Source: Paenibacillus sp. PCH8 (GTDB taxonomy: Bacteria > Bacillota > Bacilli > Paenibacillales > Paenibacillaceae). Taken from it: a DNA stretch of 64,000 nt. The stretch spans positions 1 through 64,000 of the forward strand of contig NZ_PKQK01000005.1 of NCBI RefSeq assembly GCF_002968835.1. Direction: 5' to 3'. Positions 10,344 to 19,347 of the stretch are shown here, piece by piece. Position 1 is the first letter of the stretch; every line of letters starts with the position of its first letter. Position numbers and translations under genes: made by a program. A model generated the notes under the pieces. That model was given only the letters and a program-made list of their open reading frames with translations. It searched no databases and was not told the DNA's origin.

Positions 10344-10414
10344 CAAAAAATACACCTCCATTATGGCGTGTTCAAACCAATGTGGTTTGCTTCACTTTCA
10401 CTCTGAAGATGTAT
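10344..10414 (-). terminator. Branched terminator of the STM4015-4011 operon
   Basis: The outer arms ATACACCTCCA (10350-10360) and TGAAGATGTAT (10404-10414) pair fully if G-U pairs are allowed. An inner CAAACCA/TGGTTTG hairpin sits between them. On the minus strand the outer stem is followed by TTTTTTG. It lies 46 bases past the last gene. Confidence 0.7.
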
Positions 10415-10459
10415 CTTTATGCCGATCAATATCGTTTGTGAGCAATGAAGCTCATTCAA

Positions 10460-11320
10460 TCAACGTATGGATACCGGATTTCGCTCAAGTAATCCACTAC
10501 CAAACGTATCTCTGAATGGAGAATCCTCCATATGAATATAACCAATGTAACAACCACATTTCTTCATGCCACAAGGTCGATCCGCTGCCAATGCTTGCAG
10601 ACCATCACGATACAGGTGTCCAATGATCCGGCGATCCTTATAACACCTTCTCACACGCCCTGACCCTTGGACATAAAACACTTCCGAACCCGCGGCACAG
10701 CGTTTGCCGAAACTGTCATAGTCCTGCAAATTGCCTTCAAAAAGAGGGTCAAGTCCAAGCAAAAACTGAATCTCTTCCGGCGTATAATACTTGGGTCGAT
10801 CTTTGAAGGCATTGACCCACATATATACATCATCTGGCAAAGACTGCCTCATTGATTCAATTGCGGGGAATGCGCTGCGTAGTCCAACTGTCCCGACACT
10901 GAAAGCAAGTCCCATCTGTCGCAAAGTTAGACACTGTTTTACAAATGAAGCCTCTTTCGTCTCGCGAGGATGATACGTTGCCCAGAAAGCAGCCTTGTTC
11001 GCATCCAGCTCACGGGCCCAATCCAGCTTGACGGAAAGGTTGGTTTGAATTGCAACTTTATCCACATGAGGCATGTGTGACAATTCAATCATGGCTTCCC
11101 GATACCAGCGCCGTACCAAGGCCTCCCCATAAGGATTGAAAAAAATGGAGAAGCGGTGCCCCTCGTCTTGCTGTTCCTTAACCCAATCCACAAATTGACG
11201 CAGTTGTTGCTCATCGACATCCAGCGTTTCTCGTGAATCGACCGTTTTGCTAAAAGGACAGTATGGACAGTCGTAATTGCAGGAAGACAACTTTCCCCGA
11301 TAATACAATGTCGCTCTCAT
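10460..11320 (-). CDS. Radical SAM protein, STM4011 family
   Basis: 286 residues. The radical SAM [4Fe-4S] motif is CNYDCPYC (Cys14, Cys18, Cys21). The C-terminal third holds further cysteines (KRCAAG, RRCYKD, PCGMKKCGC) that could bind an auxiliary cluster, as in SPASM/Twitch enzymes. The start ATG overlaps the stop of the STM4012-like gene by four bases, so translation is coupled. It is the last gene of a five-gene operon that recurs under the names STM4011-STM4015 in Salmonella. The substrate is unknown. Family membership is recognised from the combination and order; the chemistry (radical generation from SAM) is known for the superfamily. Confidence 0.88.
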   Translation of the reverse strand: MRATLYYRGKLSSCNYDCPYCPFSKTVDSRETLDVDEQQLRQFVDWVKEQQDEGHRFSIFFNPYGEALVRRWYREAMIELSHMPHVDKVAIQTNLSVKLDWARELDANKAAFWATYHPRETKEASFVKQCLTLRQMGLAFSVGTVGLRSAFPAIESMRQSLPDDVYMWVNAFKDRPKYYTPEEIQFLLGLDPLFEGNLQDYDSFGKRCAAGSEVFYVQGSGRVRRCYKDRRIIGHLYRDGLQALAADRPCGMKKCGCYIGYIHMEDSPFRDTFGSGLLERNPVSIR

Positions 11321-12705
11321 GAGAAAACAAACCCTTCCATCTGTTCACGAATATCGGCAGATATAAGCCAATCTCCAATCGCATCAGAGTAACCCAGGCC
11401 CTCTTCTGTCAGTCGCAATACCCGCTCGTCTTCCTCCAACTCGAACTGTGCCATATCTTCTGTGAACAACTCGGCCAGCCAAGGATAGTCTGACATCACA
11501 TCGGTACCGAAGCGCTGATGGTAGTCTGACAATGTCAGTCCCTCCCGATGCAGCAAAGCCTTCAATATAAATCGACGTCGCTGCTCTTCACGGCTTAACG
11601 CGATACCGTAATCAGCCACATCGTAACGCTCGGTTGCCACATAATCGGCAATGATACTCTGTGTAGCCTTGTAACTCACGCCGTATTTGGAGGCATAATG
11701 GACTTCACTCGTATAGGAGCGTGCACCACATCCCAGACCAACCATGCCTTCCTCCTGGCAGCTGTATGGCAGAAGGGCTTTGGAAGACGACTGCTCCTTC
11801 GCAAATCTGCGCATCGAGTATTGCACATAACCTCTACTTTTCAATGTCTCACGAGCCGCCTTGTACAGTTCCATTCGAATATCCGGTCCCTGACGGCGAA
11901 TATCATCCGGCTTCACAATTGTATTCTCCCGTGTATACAAGGGATAGATAAAAATCTCGCCCGGCCCATAGGCCAGTACCCGTTCCAGTGAATAGAGCCA
12001 GGATTCTACCGTTTGACCCGGAAGCCCATAGATCAGATCGAGATTCAATAAAGGAAAATCATACCGCGCAAGCTTCTCAAGCGCCCGTTCAACTTCCAGC
12101 GGTTTCTGTGGGCGATAGATAGCTGAAGCTTCGGCTTCAATGAAACTCTGGATGCCCATACTGACACGATCCACACTGCGTTCCTTCATAATAGCAAGCT
12201 TGGCATCCGTCACGGTATCCGGTGACGTTTCCACTGATATTGATGCTTGTGTGGGGTCCAGCCCCATCACATGTTCAGCAATGTCAAACAGACGATTCAA
12301 CTGAACCTCATTCAATAACGTAGGTGTCCCACCACCAATGGCGAACCTCGAATATGGTCTCCGGGATGTGATCGGTGCCCACTGCTTTGCCTGACGTTCC
12401 AGCGCATCCACATAACGTTCATGCGTATCATCCCGTCGATCCGGCAGTGTAAACAGATTACAGAATCCGCAACGAGCCGCACAAAACGGAATATGCATAT
12501 ATAAAAAATACGTATCGGTATTCTCCCGTTCCCACAAGGATTTCAGCGGTAGTGGCGGGTCCAGCTCCCGATATGCGGTCTTGTGCGGGTAAGAGTATAA
12601 GTAAGAACGATACGGGAAGGCAAGTACTTCACTGAGACCTGTAGTTATGTTAGATCCAGACGGTGTGGAATGGTTTTTTGTCGTATATTGTGATTGTTTG
12701 TCCAT
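11317..12705 (-). CDS. HemN-like radical SAM protein, STM4012 family
   Basis: 462 residues, with GGAGG six bases before ATG. It resembles oxygen-independent coproporphyrinogen III oxidase (HemN/HemW). The iron-sulfur motif is CAARCGFC (Cys75, Cys79, Cys82), preceded by YMHIPF. Next come GGGTPTLL, SVETSPDT and SMGIQSF, and a HemN_C-like winged domain near the C-terminus (about 365-450). Its neighbours, not haem genes, argue that it is not a haem enzyme. Second-last gene of the operon, overlapping the next by four bases. The substrate is unknown. Confidence 0.88.
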   Translation of the reverse strand: MDKQSQYTTKNHSTPSGSNITTGLSEVLAFPYRSYLYSYPHKTAYRELDPPLPLKSLWERENTDTYFLYMHIPFCAARCGFCNLFTLPDRRDDTHERYVDALERQAKQWAPITSRRPYSRFAIGGGTPTLLNEVQLNRLFDIAEHVMGLDPTQASISVETSPDTVTDAKLAIMKERSVDRVSMGIQSFIEAEASAIYRPQKPLEVERALEKLARYDFPLLNLDLIYGLPGQTVESWLYSLERVLAYGPGEIFIYPLYTRENTIVKPDDIRRQGPDIRMELYKAARETLKSRGYVQYSMRRFAKEQSSSKALLPYSCQEEGMVGLGCGARSYTSEVHYASKYGVSYKATQSIIADYVATERYDVADYGIALSREEQRRRFILKALLHREGLTLSDYHQRFGTDVMSDYPWLAELFTEDMAQFELEEDERVLRLTEEGLGYSDAIGDWLISADIREQMEGFVFS

Positions 12706-12721
12706 CGGTTTCCTCCTGTCT

Positions 12722-13507
12722 CTATACTAAAAATTCACGGTAAGGCACGGTCCAGACGACATCATGCGCGAGTCGGTGACCCTGATATCCATCCTCACCA
12801 TAGGCCGTACCATGATCGGAAAAGGCAAGGCAAAATGTAGGTCGGGAACGCTTCCTCAGCGCGTCAAACAAGGGCCCAAGAGCCTCATCCACATACCGAA
12901 GTGCAGCTCGTTGGGTCTCCACCGAGTCCTCCTTGGCCCCTTCTACAAAATAACGATTGGGGCCATGAATAGCAGACACGTTCAAAAACATAAATATCTT
13001 CTCATCTGGCTCCGTCTGTTCAAGCAGCTTTAACGCATGCTGCACCTGATGCTCTGTCGATTTGGGGTTGGTTACCCCAAAGTTCATTCGCCAGTAGCTC
13101 TGTTGGAAATAGCCGGGTAGTACTTTCGCCAGCGGATTTTTTTTCGTAAAGAAAATGACGCCGCCAATGCAAATCGTACGGTACCCTTCAGCTGCGAACC
13201 CGGATACGATATCCGGTGTATCAAACAGCCAGGTATGCGGATGTGTCTTGAGTCCGGTGTTTCGGGAGTGAAATAACCTGACATGAGATGCCTTGTCACT
13301 ATTCGCCGGCGTGGGCATGAAGCCACCAAAAAAAGCATGATGTGCGGCATATGTAAAGCTGCCCGGAGTATGACGTTTTTCCCAGGAACCTGAGCCGCAC
13401 AGGTTCGGGCAATTGTGCTCTTCCAGCTTGGCTACGTCATATCGTAACGTATCCAGCGTAATCATTAACATGTCATGAGAGCCCACGATGGTGTTCATAT
13501 CCGGCAT
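12722..13507 (-). CDS. Sulfatase/alkaline-phosphatase-fold hydrolase, STM4013 family
   Basis: 261 residues from the ATG at 13507, which has GAAAGGAG upstream; a longer frame to 13564 has no site. LMITLDTLRYDVA supplies the metal-binding Asp typical of sulfatase-like enzymes. FLNVSAIHGPNRYF and AFSDHGTAYGEDGYQGHR provide the distal metal ligands. No classical Cys/Ser formylglycine motif (CxPxR) is seen, so phosphate or another ester may be the substrate. It overlaps the STM4014-like gene by 35 bases. No signal peptide, so cytoplasmic. Confidence 0.85.
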   Translation of the reverse strand: MPDMNTIVGSHDMLMITLDTLRYDVAKLEEHNCPNLCGSGSWEKRHTPGSFTYAAHHAFFGGFMPTPANSDKASHVRLFHSRNTGLKTHPHTWLFDTPDIVSGFAAEGYRTICIGGVIFFTKKNPLAKVLPGYFQQSYWRMNFGVTNPKSTEHQVQHALKLLEQTEPDEKIFMFLNVSAIHGPNRYFVEGAKEDSVETQRAALRYVDEALGPLFDALRKRSRPTFCLAFSDHGTAYGEDGYQGHRLAHDVVWTVPYREFLV

Positions 13508-14711
13508 GTTGAAAAGGCTCCTTTCGCAATAGTTCCATTTCCCATTCATAGGTTCCGAGTCCATGATGCTCGACTCTGTACAGTAAATCTCCGAACGGAT
13601 TCACGTCCAGCACATATGCCCGCGGGTTCGCACCACCGGTAAGCATCACATCAATACCGGCTGACCATGAACAAGGAAATGCGGACATGGCCGCCTGGGC
13701 TGCCGTTCGAACCAACGACATCTGCTCTTCAGCCAATCCTGCTTCGGCAGGCAACATGCGTTCGTTGCGCAAATGCAGATTGGTTATAGGAGTGCTGCTA
13801 AGGCGCATAATGGCGTGACCTGCTTGTCCACCCGCAACGAGCTGACGAATATCATAGGCGCGTTGCTCTAGCGTTGCTTTGGGCATCCAGCGTTCAATCT
13901 GTACCCCTTCAGCGCAAAGCCAGTTCATGAGAACACTAATCTCTTCCCTACTGGTGTATCTGCGCAGACGTCCTTCATTGTAGAAAATGGTTTGGCCCTG
14001 TGCATGTTCCATGCCTACTGTCGTTATAGCGATCTCAGCACCCGTAAGCGGGTTAACCTGATAAGCGACAACGCCTGAAGCTCCCGAGCCAGAGGCGAGC
14101 TTAACAAATACACGGTGCATCCGTGCCAATTCCATGGCTGTACGCAAGATGTCGTAACTGCGGACAGGCTGTAAAGACTGCAATGTTGGAGGAACAAGAA
14201 TTCCATGCCGGGACAGGTGCTGCTGACAATCCCTTTTGTCAAACATCAATCCAATGTCGGCAGGGTCATTCATGAAGCGCACATCAGGCCACATCTCTCG
14301 TGCTTCACGGCCAATGCGCTCCAGACAGGCTTTCCAGCCACGGAACCACTGGGCGGGAGCGTAAATTCTACCCCATTCCTGTTCCATCATAAGTGTCTGC
14401 TCTGGGGAGAATGCTTCAGTATCATCGATGCCATTCAACAAGGGTGATCTGCCTTGAATGGCTCCAAGATACAACAGCTCACGCTCTACTTCCCATACCT
14501 CTCCAGGCGCATCTATCCGTATCAGCGGCTCAGGCAGATTTGAATGTATGGCATCTATCATCGTTCCGCCCTGTCTCCAGGTTTGGAGTAATTCGTCATA
14601 CGGCAGCACAACCGCAGGTTGCAGACCTACTCTATGCCTGGCCTCTTGCAGCCCCTGAGTTCGTCGGTTATTCGGATTACCAATTAACAGCATCGGCTTA
14701 ATGTCCAACAC
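13473..14711 (-). CDS. ATP-grasp-like protein, STM4014 family
   Basis: 412 residues from GTG, three bases after the STM4015 stop, so probably coupled; an in-frame ATG at 14693 is the alternative. The middle and C-terminal parts look like an ATP-grasp ligase: FDKRDCQQHLSRHGI, the Lys-containing strand VFVKLASGSGASG, and the metal-binding LDVNPFGDLL. ATP-grasp enzymes join a carboxylate to an amine or thiol with ATP; the partner substrates here are unknown. This is family recognition by motif and operon position, not by a characterised homologue. Confidence 0.82.
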   Translation of the reverse strand: MLDIKPMLLIGNPNNRRTQGLQEARHRVGLQPAVVLPYDELLQTWRQGGTMIDAIHSNLPEPLIRIDAPGEVWEVERELLYLGAIQGRSPLLNGIDDTEAFSPEQTLMMEQEWGRIYAPAQWFRGWKACLERIGREAREMWPDVRFMNDPADIGLMFDKRDCQQHLSRHGILVPPTLQSLQPVRSYDILRTAMELARMHRVFVKLASGSGASGVVAYQVNPLTGAEIAITTVGMEHAQGQTIFYNEGRLRRYTSREEISVLMNWLCAEGVQIERWMPKATLEQRAYDIRQLVAGGQAGHAIMRLSSTPITNLHLRNERMLPAEAGLAEEQMSLVRTAAQAAMSAFPCSWSAGIDVMLTGGANPRAYVLDVNPFGDLLYRVEHHGLGTYEWEMELLRKEPFQHAGYEHHRGLS

Positions 14712-14714
14712 TCG

Positions 14715-15560
14715 TTATTCCGTCAATAACGGGAAACGCCAGTCGTCTTCGTCACTCTGCTGCTGATCGCTGACATCTACCGAAATCCCTGACTGTTTCC
14801 ACCGGGTGAGCATCTTGTCTGTCATGTAATGGTAACTCAGATTGAGATGTTTCAGCTTTTGGATCTTGTCACTGACCAGAAGCGCCTCCGCTCCCTCATC
14901 AGACAACGTCCCCTCGGACAGATCCAGTACCTGCACCTGATCCAGAATCGGCGCATCAGCTATCGCTTTGGCGATCTCGTCCTGAATCTCGCTGTCTTTC
15001 AGACCCAGGTATTCCAGCTTTGGAAATAGACCCTTTTCCAGTAACGGCAAAACATCCTCCAGCGAACCGTCGAATCCGTAATCTTCCACACCCAGATACA
15101 ATTCAAGCTTCCGCAATTCCGGCAGCTCGGCACGGGCAATAGAGGCTAACACGGTTTTAGGCAGACCTCCACAGATAATGACCAATTCTTCAAGGTTCGC
15201 ATGTTGTATCGGTTCCAGCCCCAGACCGCTGCTGCCCTTGATCAAGAATGCTTTTAATTGGGGAAAGGCTTGTAGCAGAGGTGCAAGATTGGTCTGAATA
15301 ATCCATGATACTTCGCATTCCTCGGAGTCCATATCTCCGATAAATAGTCTCTTCAATGCCGGGAAGCTTGGAGCCAGCTCAATCAGGGTACTCATGAATC
15401 CTTCTTCGGGTGAATTCTCATAAGCCTGTCCCCAATCTCCGATAACCAGACTTTCCAATGCGTTCGCTTCTGGTTTGGCCACCAGTTCCTTAATCAAATC
15501 TCCCATTCGAATCCCTTCTTCATAGTCATCATAGGATACAACCAGCTTCACTTCTTGCAT
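14715..15560 (-). CDS. Leucine-rich-repeat protein, STM4015 family
   Basis: 281 residues from the ATG at 15560, eight bases after GGAGGG; the upstream ATG at 15587 lacks a site. From about residue 60 onward the sequence shows ribonuclease-inhibitor-type leucine-rich repeats (LRKLELYLG, LEYLGLKDSEI, VQVLDLSEGTLSDEGAEAL, LKHLNLSYHYM). Such repeats bind proteins or peptides, so it may present a substrate or partner to the enzymes encoded downstream. It has no signal peptide. First long gene of the STM4015-4011 operon. Confidence 0.85.
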   Translation of the reverse strand: MQEVKLVVSYDDYEEGIRMGDLIKELVAKPEANALESLVIGDWGQAYENSPEEGFMSTLIELAPSFPALKRLFIGDMDSEECEVSWIIQTNLAPLLQAFPQLKAFLIKGSSGLGLEPIQHANLEELVIICGGLPKTVLASIARAELPELRKLELYLGVEDYGFDGSLEDVLPLLEKGLFPKLEYLGLKDSEIQDEIAKAIADAPILDQVQVLDLSEGTLSDEGAEALLVSDKIQKLKHLNLSYHYMTDKMLTRWKQSGISVDVSDQQQSDEDDWRFPLLTE

Positions 15561-15609
15561 GAGCAAATCCCTCCGTTTAAGGTTCATTTATGATTCGTTA
15601 ATTTGAATG

Positions 15610-15711
15610 TTAACCCATACCAAGCGAGGCTTGCAACTTCTTCCAACTCCAGTCCCAATTGGATTCCCAATCATGCAATATATATGATTTTCTAAGTAGG
15701 TATAAGAACAT
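15610..15711 (-). CDS. Candidate 33-residue Trp-rich peptide upstream of the STM4015 family gene
   Basis: A reading frame from ATG at 15711 (or TTG at 15678, giving 22 residues) to TAA at 15610 encodes a segment DWESNWDWSWKKLQASLGMG at its end, with four Trp in eight residues. It ends about 50 bases before the STM4015-like start, on the same strand. There is no clear ribosome binding site and the ATG lies inside a palindrome, so this is only a candidate for a precursor or leader peptide. Confidence 0.22.
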   Translation of the reverse strand: MFLYLLRKSYILHDWESNWDWSWKKLQASLGMG

Positions 15712-15718
15712 ATGTTCT
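15705..15718. promoter_or_regulatory. LexA-box-like palindrome upstream of the STM4015-4011 operon
   Basis: AGAACATATGTTCT is a perfect 14-bp palindrome. Its core GAAC-N4-GTTC matches the Bacillus-type LexA (DinR) box. A TATAGT hexamer lies on the minus strand just upstream of it, so a bound repressor could block transcription of the operon. The assignment rests on this single site. Confidence 0.4.
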
Positions 15719-15804
15719 ATACTATAATCGCGAAATACCTATCCTGCATTAGGTATATCGACGGACCTTGCCACATCTGGATCAAACCCTTTATTCCATA
15801 ACAA

Positions 15805-15866
15805 AAAGCGCTAATGGCTGGTGAAACATTCCACCCGGAATGCTTCTGTCCTTCCATTAACGCTTT
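15805..15866 (-). terminator. Terminator downstream of rdgB
   Basis: AAAGCGCTAATGG and CCATTAACGCTTT arms with an inner CATTCC/GGAATG hairpin; on the minus strand a T5 run follows the stem. It closes the gerM-rph-rdgB unit and insulates the next operon. Confidence 0.7.
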
Positions 15867-15922
15867 GATATTCGTACATGACGAAATTGTTCTAAGTTAA
15901 CAATGTAAACTCAGGTTCAGGC

Positions 15923-16546
15923 TCAGCCTTCAAGTCTGGATACGAGTGCTCTCAGTGCGTGACCACGATGACTGATCGCTTGCTTTTGTTCCAGCGTAAG
16001 CTCTGCCATCGTCATCTCATATTCAGGCACATAGAAGAGTGGGTCATATCCAAAACCACCAGTACCCGCAGCTTCAGCTGTAATCCAGCCTTCAGCCGTG
16101 CCTTCCGCTTCATACTTGTCTCCGGTTGTCGGATCGTACAATACCAAAGCACAGACGAAACGAGCCGGGCTTAATAACGGCTGCTCCGTGTCCTCACCGG
16201 ATTTCAACGATCCCAGCGTCCCAAGCAACTTCGCATTATTCTGTGCATCCGTTGCTTCTTCGCCTGCATATCTCGCTGAATATACGCCCGGCTCCCCGTC
16301 TAGCAGGTCCACACAGAGTCCTGAATCGTCTGCCAGAACCGGCAAACCAAGCGCATCGCCAACGGCCTTGGCTTTCTTCCAGGCATTCTCCGCAAACGTT
16401 ACGCCGTCTTCCACCACATCTGGCAGTTCCGGATAGTCAAACATACTTTTGACCTCTTTGCCAAGCGGTGCGAAGGCATGGGCGAATTCGCGTACTTTAC
16501 CCGCATTGCGGGTTGCAACGATGAGAATTGGGCTGTCCAGACTCAT
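15923..16546 (-). CDS. rdgB: XTP/dITP diphosphatase (HAM1/RdgB family)
   Basis: 207 residues, close to the usual 195-205. The N-terminal ATRNAGKVREF binds the nucleotide phosphate, and LADDSGLCVDLLDGEPGVYSARYAG and GGFGYDPLF are family signatures. It hydrolyses non-canonical dITP, XTP and ITP to monophosphates, keeping them out of DNA and RNA. The start follows the rph stop by one base, as in the gerM-rph-ysnA order of Bacillus. Confidence 0.95.
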   Translation of the reverse strand: MSLDSPILIVATRNAGKVREFAHAFAPLGKEVKSMFDYPELPDVVEDGVTFAENAWKKAKAVGDALGLPVLADDSGLCVDLLDGEPGVYSARYAGEEATDAQNNAKLLGTLGSLKSGEDTEQPLLSPARFVCALVLYDPTTGDKYEAEGTAEGWITAEAAGTGGFGYDPLFYVPEYEMTMAELTLEQKQAISHRGHALRALVSRLEG

Positions 16547-16547
16547 C

Positions 16548-17303
16548 TTAGGCTTCCCCTAATCCACGCGCGCCGATCTTGAGCGCAATCGGTCCGAGCA
16601 CTTCTTTTTGACGTTCGATCATCTCCAGAATGCCCTGCTCGCCCAGTTCCAGCATCGCGTTCAGCTCACGGCGATCGAATGGTGCTTCCTCGCCGGTTCC
16701 CTGAAGCTCTACATATTTACCGCCACCTGTCATCACCAGGTTCATGTCTACCTTGGCTTTGGAATCTTCATCATAGTTCAGATCCAATACAGGCTGTTCT
16801 CCCACCACACCCACACTTACTGCTGCAATGAAATCCGTAATCGGGAACACTTGCAGTTTGTTTTGTTGGGAAAGCTTGTTCACCGCAAGCGCCATCGCTA
16901 CAAACGCACCGGTGATGGACGTTGTACGTGTGCCTCCATCCGCTTGAATGACATCACAGTCGAGTGTAATCGTACGCTCACCGAGCGCCTGCAGATTCAC
17001 AACTGAACGCAGAGCACGACCGATCAGACGCTGAATTTCCATTGTGCGTCCCGTTAATTTACCACGATTGGCTTCACGCTGGTTCCGGGTATGCGTTGCA
17101 CGTGGCAACATGGAATATTCTGCGGTTACCCAACCTTTTCCTTGCCCTTTCATAAAGGGAGGAACACGTTCCTCCACCGTAGCTGTACAGATTACCTTTG
17201 TATCTCCGACTTCAATCAGTACAGAGCCCTCAGCGTATTTATTCGTGTTCACTGTTAAATTCAGCGGGCGCAGCTGTTCGCTGGTTCGTCCGTTTGATCT
17301 CAT
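16548..17303 (-). CDS. rph: Ribonuclease PH
   Basis: 251 residues (usual about 240-250), with GGAGG before [23 protein letters not shown], the phosphate-binding region [10 protein letters not shown] and [14 protein letters not shown] are diagnostic. This phosphorolytic 3'-5' exoribonuclease trims tRNA 3' ends. It is in an operon with gerM upstream and rdgB downstream. Confidence 0.96.
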   Translation of the reverse strand: MRSNGRTSEQLRPLNLTVNTNKYAEGSVLIEVGDTKVICTATVEERVPPFMKGQGKGWVTAEYSMLPRATHTRNQREANRGKLTGRTMEIQRLIGRALRSVVNLQALGERTITLDCDVIQADGGTRTTSITGAFVAMALAVNKLSQQNKLQVFPITDFIAAVSVGVVGEQPVLDLNYDEDSKAKVDMNLVMTGGGKYVELQGTGEEAPFDRRELNAMLELGEQGILEMIERQKEVLGPIALKIGARGLGEA

Positions 17304-17420
17304 TTTTCTGCCTCCTACGACTTAAACATCCTGTAATGTTGAGCTTGTTCACACTTTTACTAATCCCTTATATTTTACCAAAGAGTTCAGTTAAAAGCAT
17401 CCTCAAGCATGCCTTGTTTA

Positions 17421-18476
17421 TTAAATCGGAATTTCATTGATATATTCAGGCTTGGAAACGGGCGCACTGTAATCCCTGTTATCGTCACCCATGACTGTTT
17501 TTTGACCGTTCCATTCGATCTGCACTTTGGCATCCTTGCTGGCTGTATTCTCCGCGGTTGTTAATACGACGGACTGTAACAACTCACTCGGAACGATATC
17601 CCCTTCAGTAAACATATCATCTTTCAACGCAACCGTTACCGTGCCATCCTCGGCCGTTTTGACCGATTTCAGCTCTGTCCCGCCCGTCATGACCTCTTCC
17701 AGCTCTCCACCTTTGGCAGGTCCCTTAATCAACTCATTCAATGCTGCCTGCACCCGATCTTCACCAGGTGTCACGAGACGTGTAACCGGAACATAATATT
17801 GGATGCCTGCTGGCGAAGCAGCGGAGAAATAGACCGTTACCGGACTGCTATTCGTCACAAAGGTATCCCCCAGATCGAGATTAATTCCCACTGCCCGATT
17901 CAGCGGTTCAGGCAACGGAGTGCTGTTTACCGGCATTTGCGTTAACTTTTTGCCATCCACCCAGATCTGCACATTCTCCACATCAGGCGTTCCCGTTAAT
18001 GTCCACGTGACAGCTTCTAGCATTTTCCGTTCTTCCTTGGCATCATACTTGGCAAAATTACCCGAGAACTCCGCGACCGCCAGCTTGTCATCCGCATGAA
18101 TCGTTACACTCTGAACAACAGTACCCTGCGGGAGAACCCCTTGAAATCCTTCAGGCAACATACCCGCATAGGCCCCGCCTGTGACGAGTGTATCCAGTGC
18201 TGTCTTCGGACTGCTGGCATCTGTTCCAGACGGAAGTGTCAGGGATACCGGAGCGAGCAGACCCTGCTGGTCTTGCAGATATACCGTCGTAAGCGGAAGC
18301 GTTGCAAGTGCTTTATTCCCTTCAACCGCCTGAATCATAGCTGCTTCCTGGATAGGCGGTGGTGGATCAATCGCTTCGGAAGACTGGGCTCCAAACATGC
18401 CACAACCTGACAACACCATAGGAATACTCAACAGCGCAGCTGCCGATACCGTACGCAAAGACTGGATCTTTCTCAT
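17421..18476 (-). CDS. gerM: GerM-type sporulation/germination lipoprotein
   Basis: 351 residues from the ATG at 18476, which has GAGGGGGAA upstream; the longer frame to 18518 has no better site. A lipoprotein signal with lipobox LSGC ends near residue 26. Two GerMN-like domains follow (about 75-195 and 225-335), each with ALDTLVTGG or ALNELIKGP and VTVALKDD-type strands. In Bacillus, GerM is needed for normal spore envelope assembly and germination. The order gerM-rph-rdgB supports the assignment. Confidence 0.9.
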   Translation of the reverse strand: MRKIQSLRTVSAAALLSIPMVLSGCGMFGAQSSEAIDPPPPIQEAAMIQAVEGNKALATLPLTTVYLQDQQGLLAPVSLTLPSGTDASSPKTALDTLVTGGAYAGMLPEGFQGVLPQGTVVQSVTIHADDKLAVAEFSGNFAKYDAKEERKMLEAVTWTLTGTPDVENVQIWVDGKKLTQMPVNSTPLPEPLNRAVGINLDLGDTFVTNSSPVTVYFSAASPAGIQYYVPVTRLVTPGEDRVQAALNELIKGPAKGGELEEVMTGGTELKSVKTAEDGTVTVALKDDMFTEGDIVPSELLQSVVLTTAENTASKDAKVQIEWNGQKTVMGDDNRDYSAPVSKPEYINEIPI

Positions 18477-18635
18477 GATCACGTTCCCCCTCATCATTTT
18501 TACAGTTTGTACTACCATGTATACGAGCCTTTGTCCAAAAAATAACTAAAAGATAATAAAGAAACGTAAAACGGGTTAATAACGTATTAGGAAGCATAGG
18601 TAGGGACATTGCTAACTTCAGAGGAGGAATCGCCC

Positions 18636-19202
18636 ATGGAACATCCGGAGCAAGAAAAAATCCCTTACAGCCTGAATAGCCGCAAAGTAGCGGAGGCCAC
18701 AAGGGAATGGCTGCACAAGCGGGGCGTCACGATCCCTGAGATCGCTGAACTGGTCATGTTATTGCAGAAAAAATACTATCCTGATCTTACCATGGAAGAA
18801 TGTATCGACAATGTGGAGAAGGTTCTCCGTAAACGCGAGGTACAGAACGCTGTGCTGACCGGGATACAGCTCGATATCCTGGCAGAACAGGGTCAACTCA
18901 TATCTCCTTTGCAGGAGATGATTGAGAACGATGAGGGACTATATGGCGTGGATGAGATTTTGGCATTTTCCATCGTCAATGTATATGGCAGCATTGGATT
19001 CACCAATTATGGTTACGTGGACAAGCTGAAACCGGGTGTGCTGGAACGTCTGAATGACAAGAGCCTTGGGCCTGTCCACACATTCTTCGATGATATTGTC
19101 GGTGCAATTGCATCGGCAGCGAGCAGTCGCATTGCCCATCGCAAACAATCCGAAATGGAAGAGGCACTTGGAGAAAAACCGGTCAGTGATGATATCGTGT
19201 AG
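18636..19202 (+). CDS. PgpA/YutG-type phosphatidylglycerophosphatase-family protein
   Basis: 188 residues from the ATG at 18636 after GAGGAGGAA. The PgpA-like core is present: VDEILAFSIVNVYGSIGFTNYGYVDKLKPG, then LGPVHTFFDDIVGAIASA. Family members dephosphorylate phosphatidylglycerophosphate, but in Bacillus the YutG-type members are short and lack membrane segments, as here, so the catalytic role is uncertain. It is divergent from gerM, with about 160 bp shared promoter space. Confidence 0.8.
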   Translation: MEHPEQEKIPYSLNSRKVAEATREWLHKRGVTIPEIAELVMLLQKKYYPDLTMEECIDNVEKVLRKREVQNAVLTGIQLDILAEQGQLISPLQEMIENDEGLYGVDEILAFSIVNVYGSIGFTNYGYVDKLKPGVLERLNDKSLGPVHTFFDDIVGAIASAASSRIAHRKQSEMEEALGEKPVSDDIV

Positions 19203-19347
19203 TCCACTTGCTCATATTTGAAGTAACGCGGAACTTGGAACAGGTGGATGAATAACTATTTTATCATTTGATTTCGATCTATTTCTTGCTAACTGAAAAA
19301 TGCTTATGAGATGTATTCGAAATGCTCATGTAATTTATGCATGTAAA

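Noticed and set aside
11317-12705. Annotation as oxygen-independent coproporphyrinogen III oxidase (hemN/hemW).
   Set aside because: The fold is HemN-like, but its operon partners belong to the STM4011-4015 set and no haem genes are near, so the STM4012 family name fits better.
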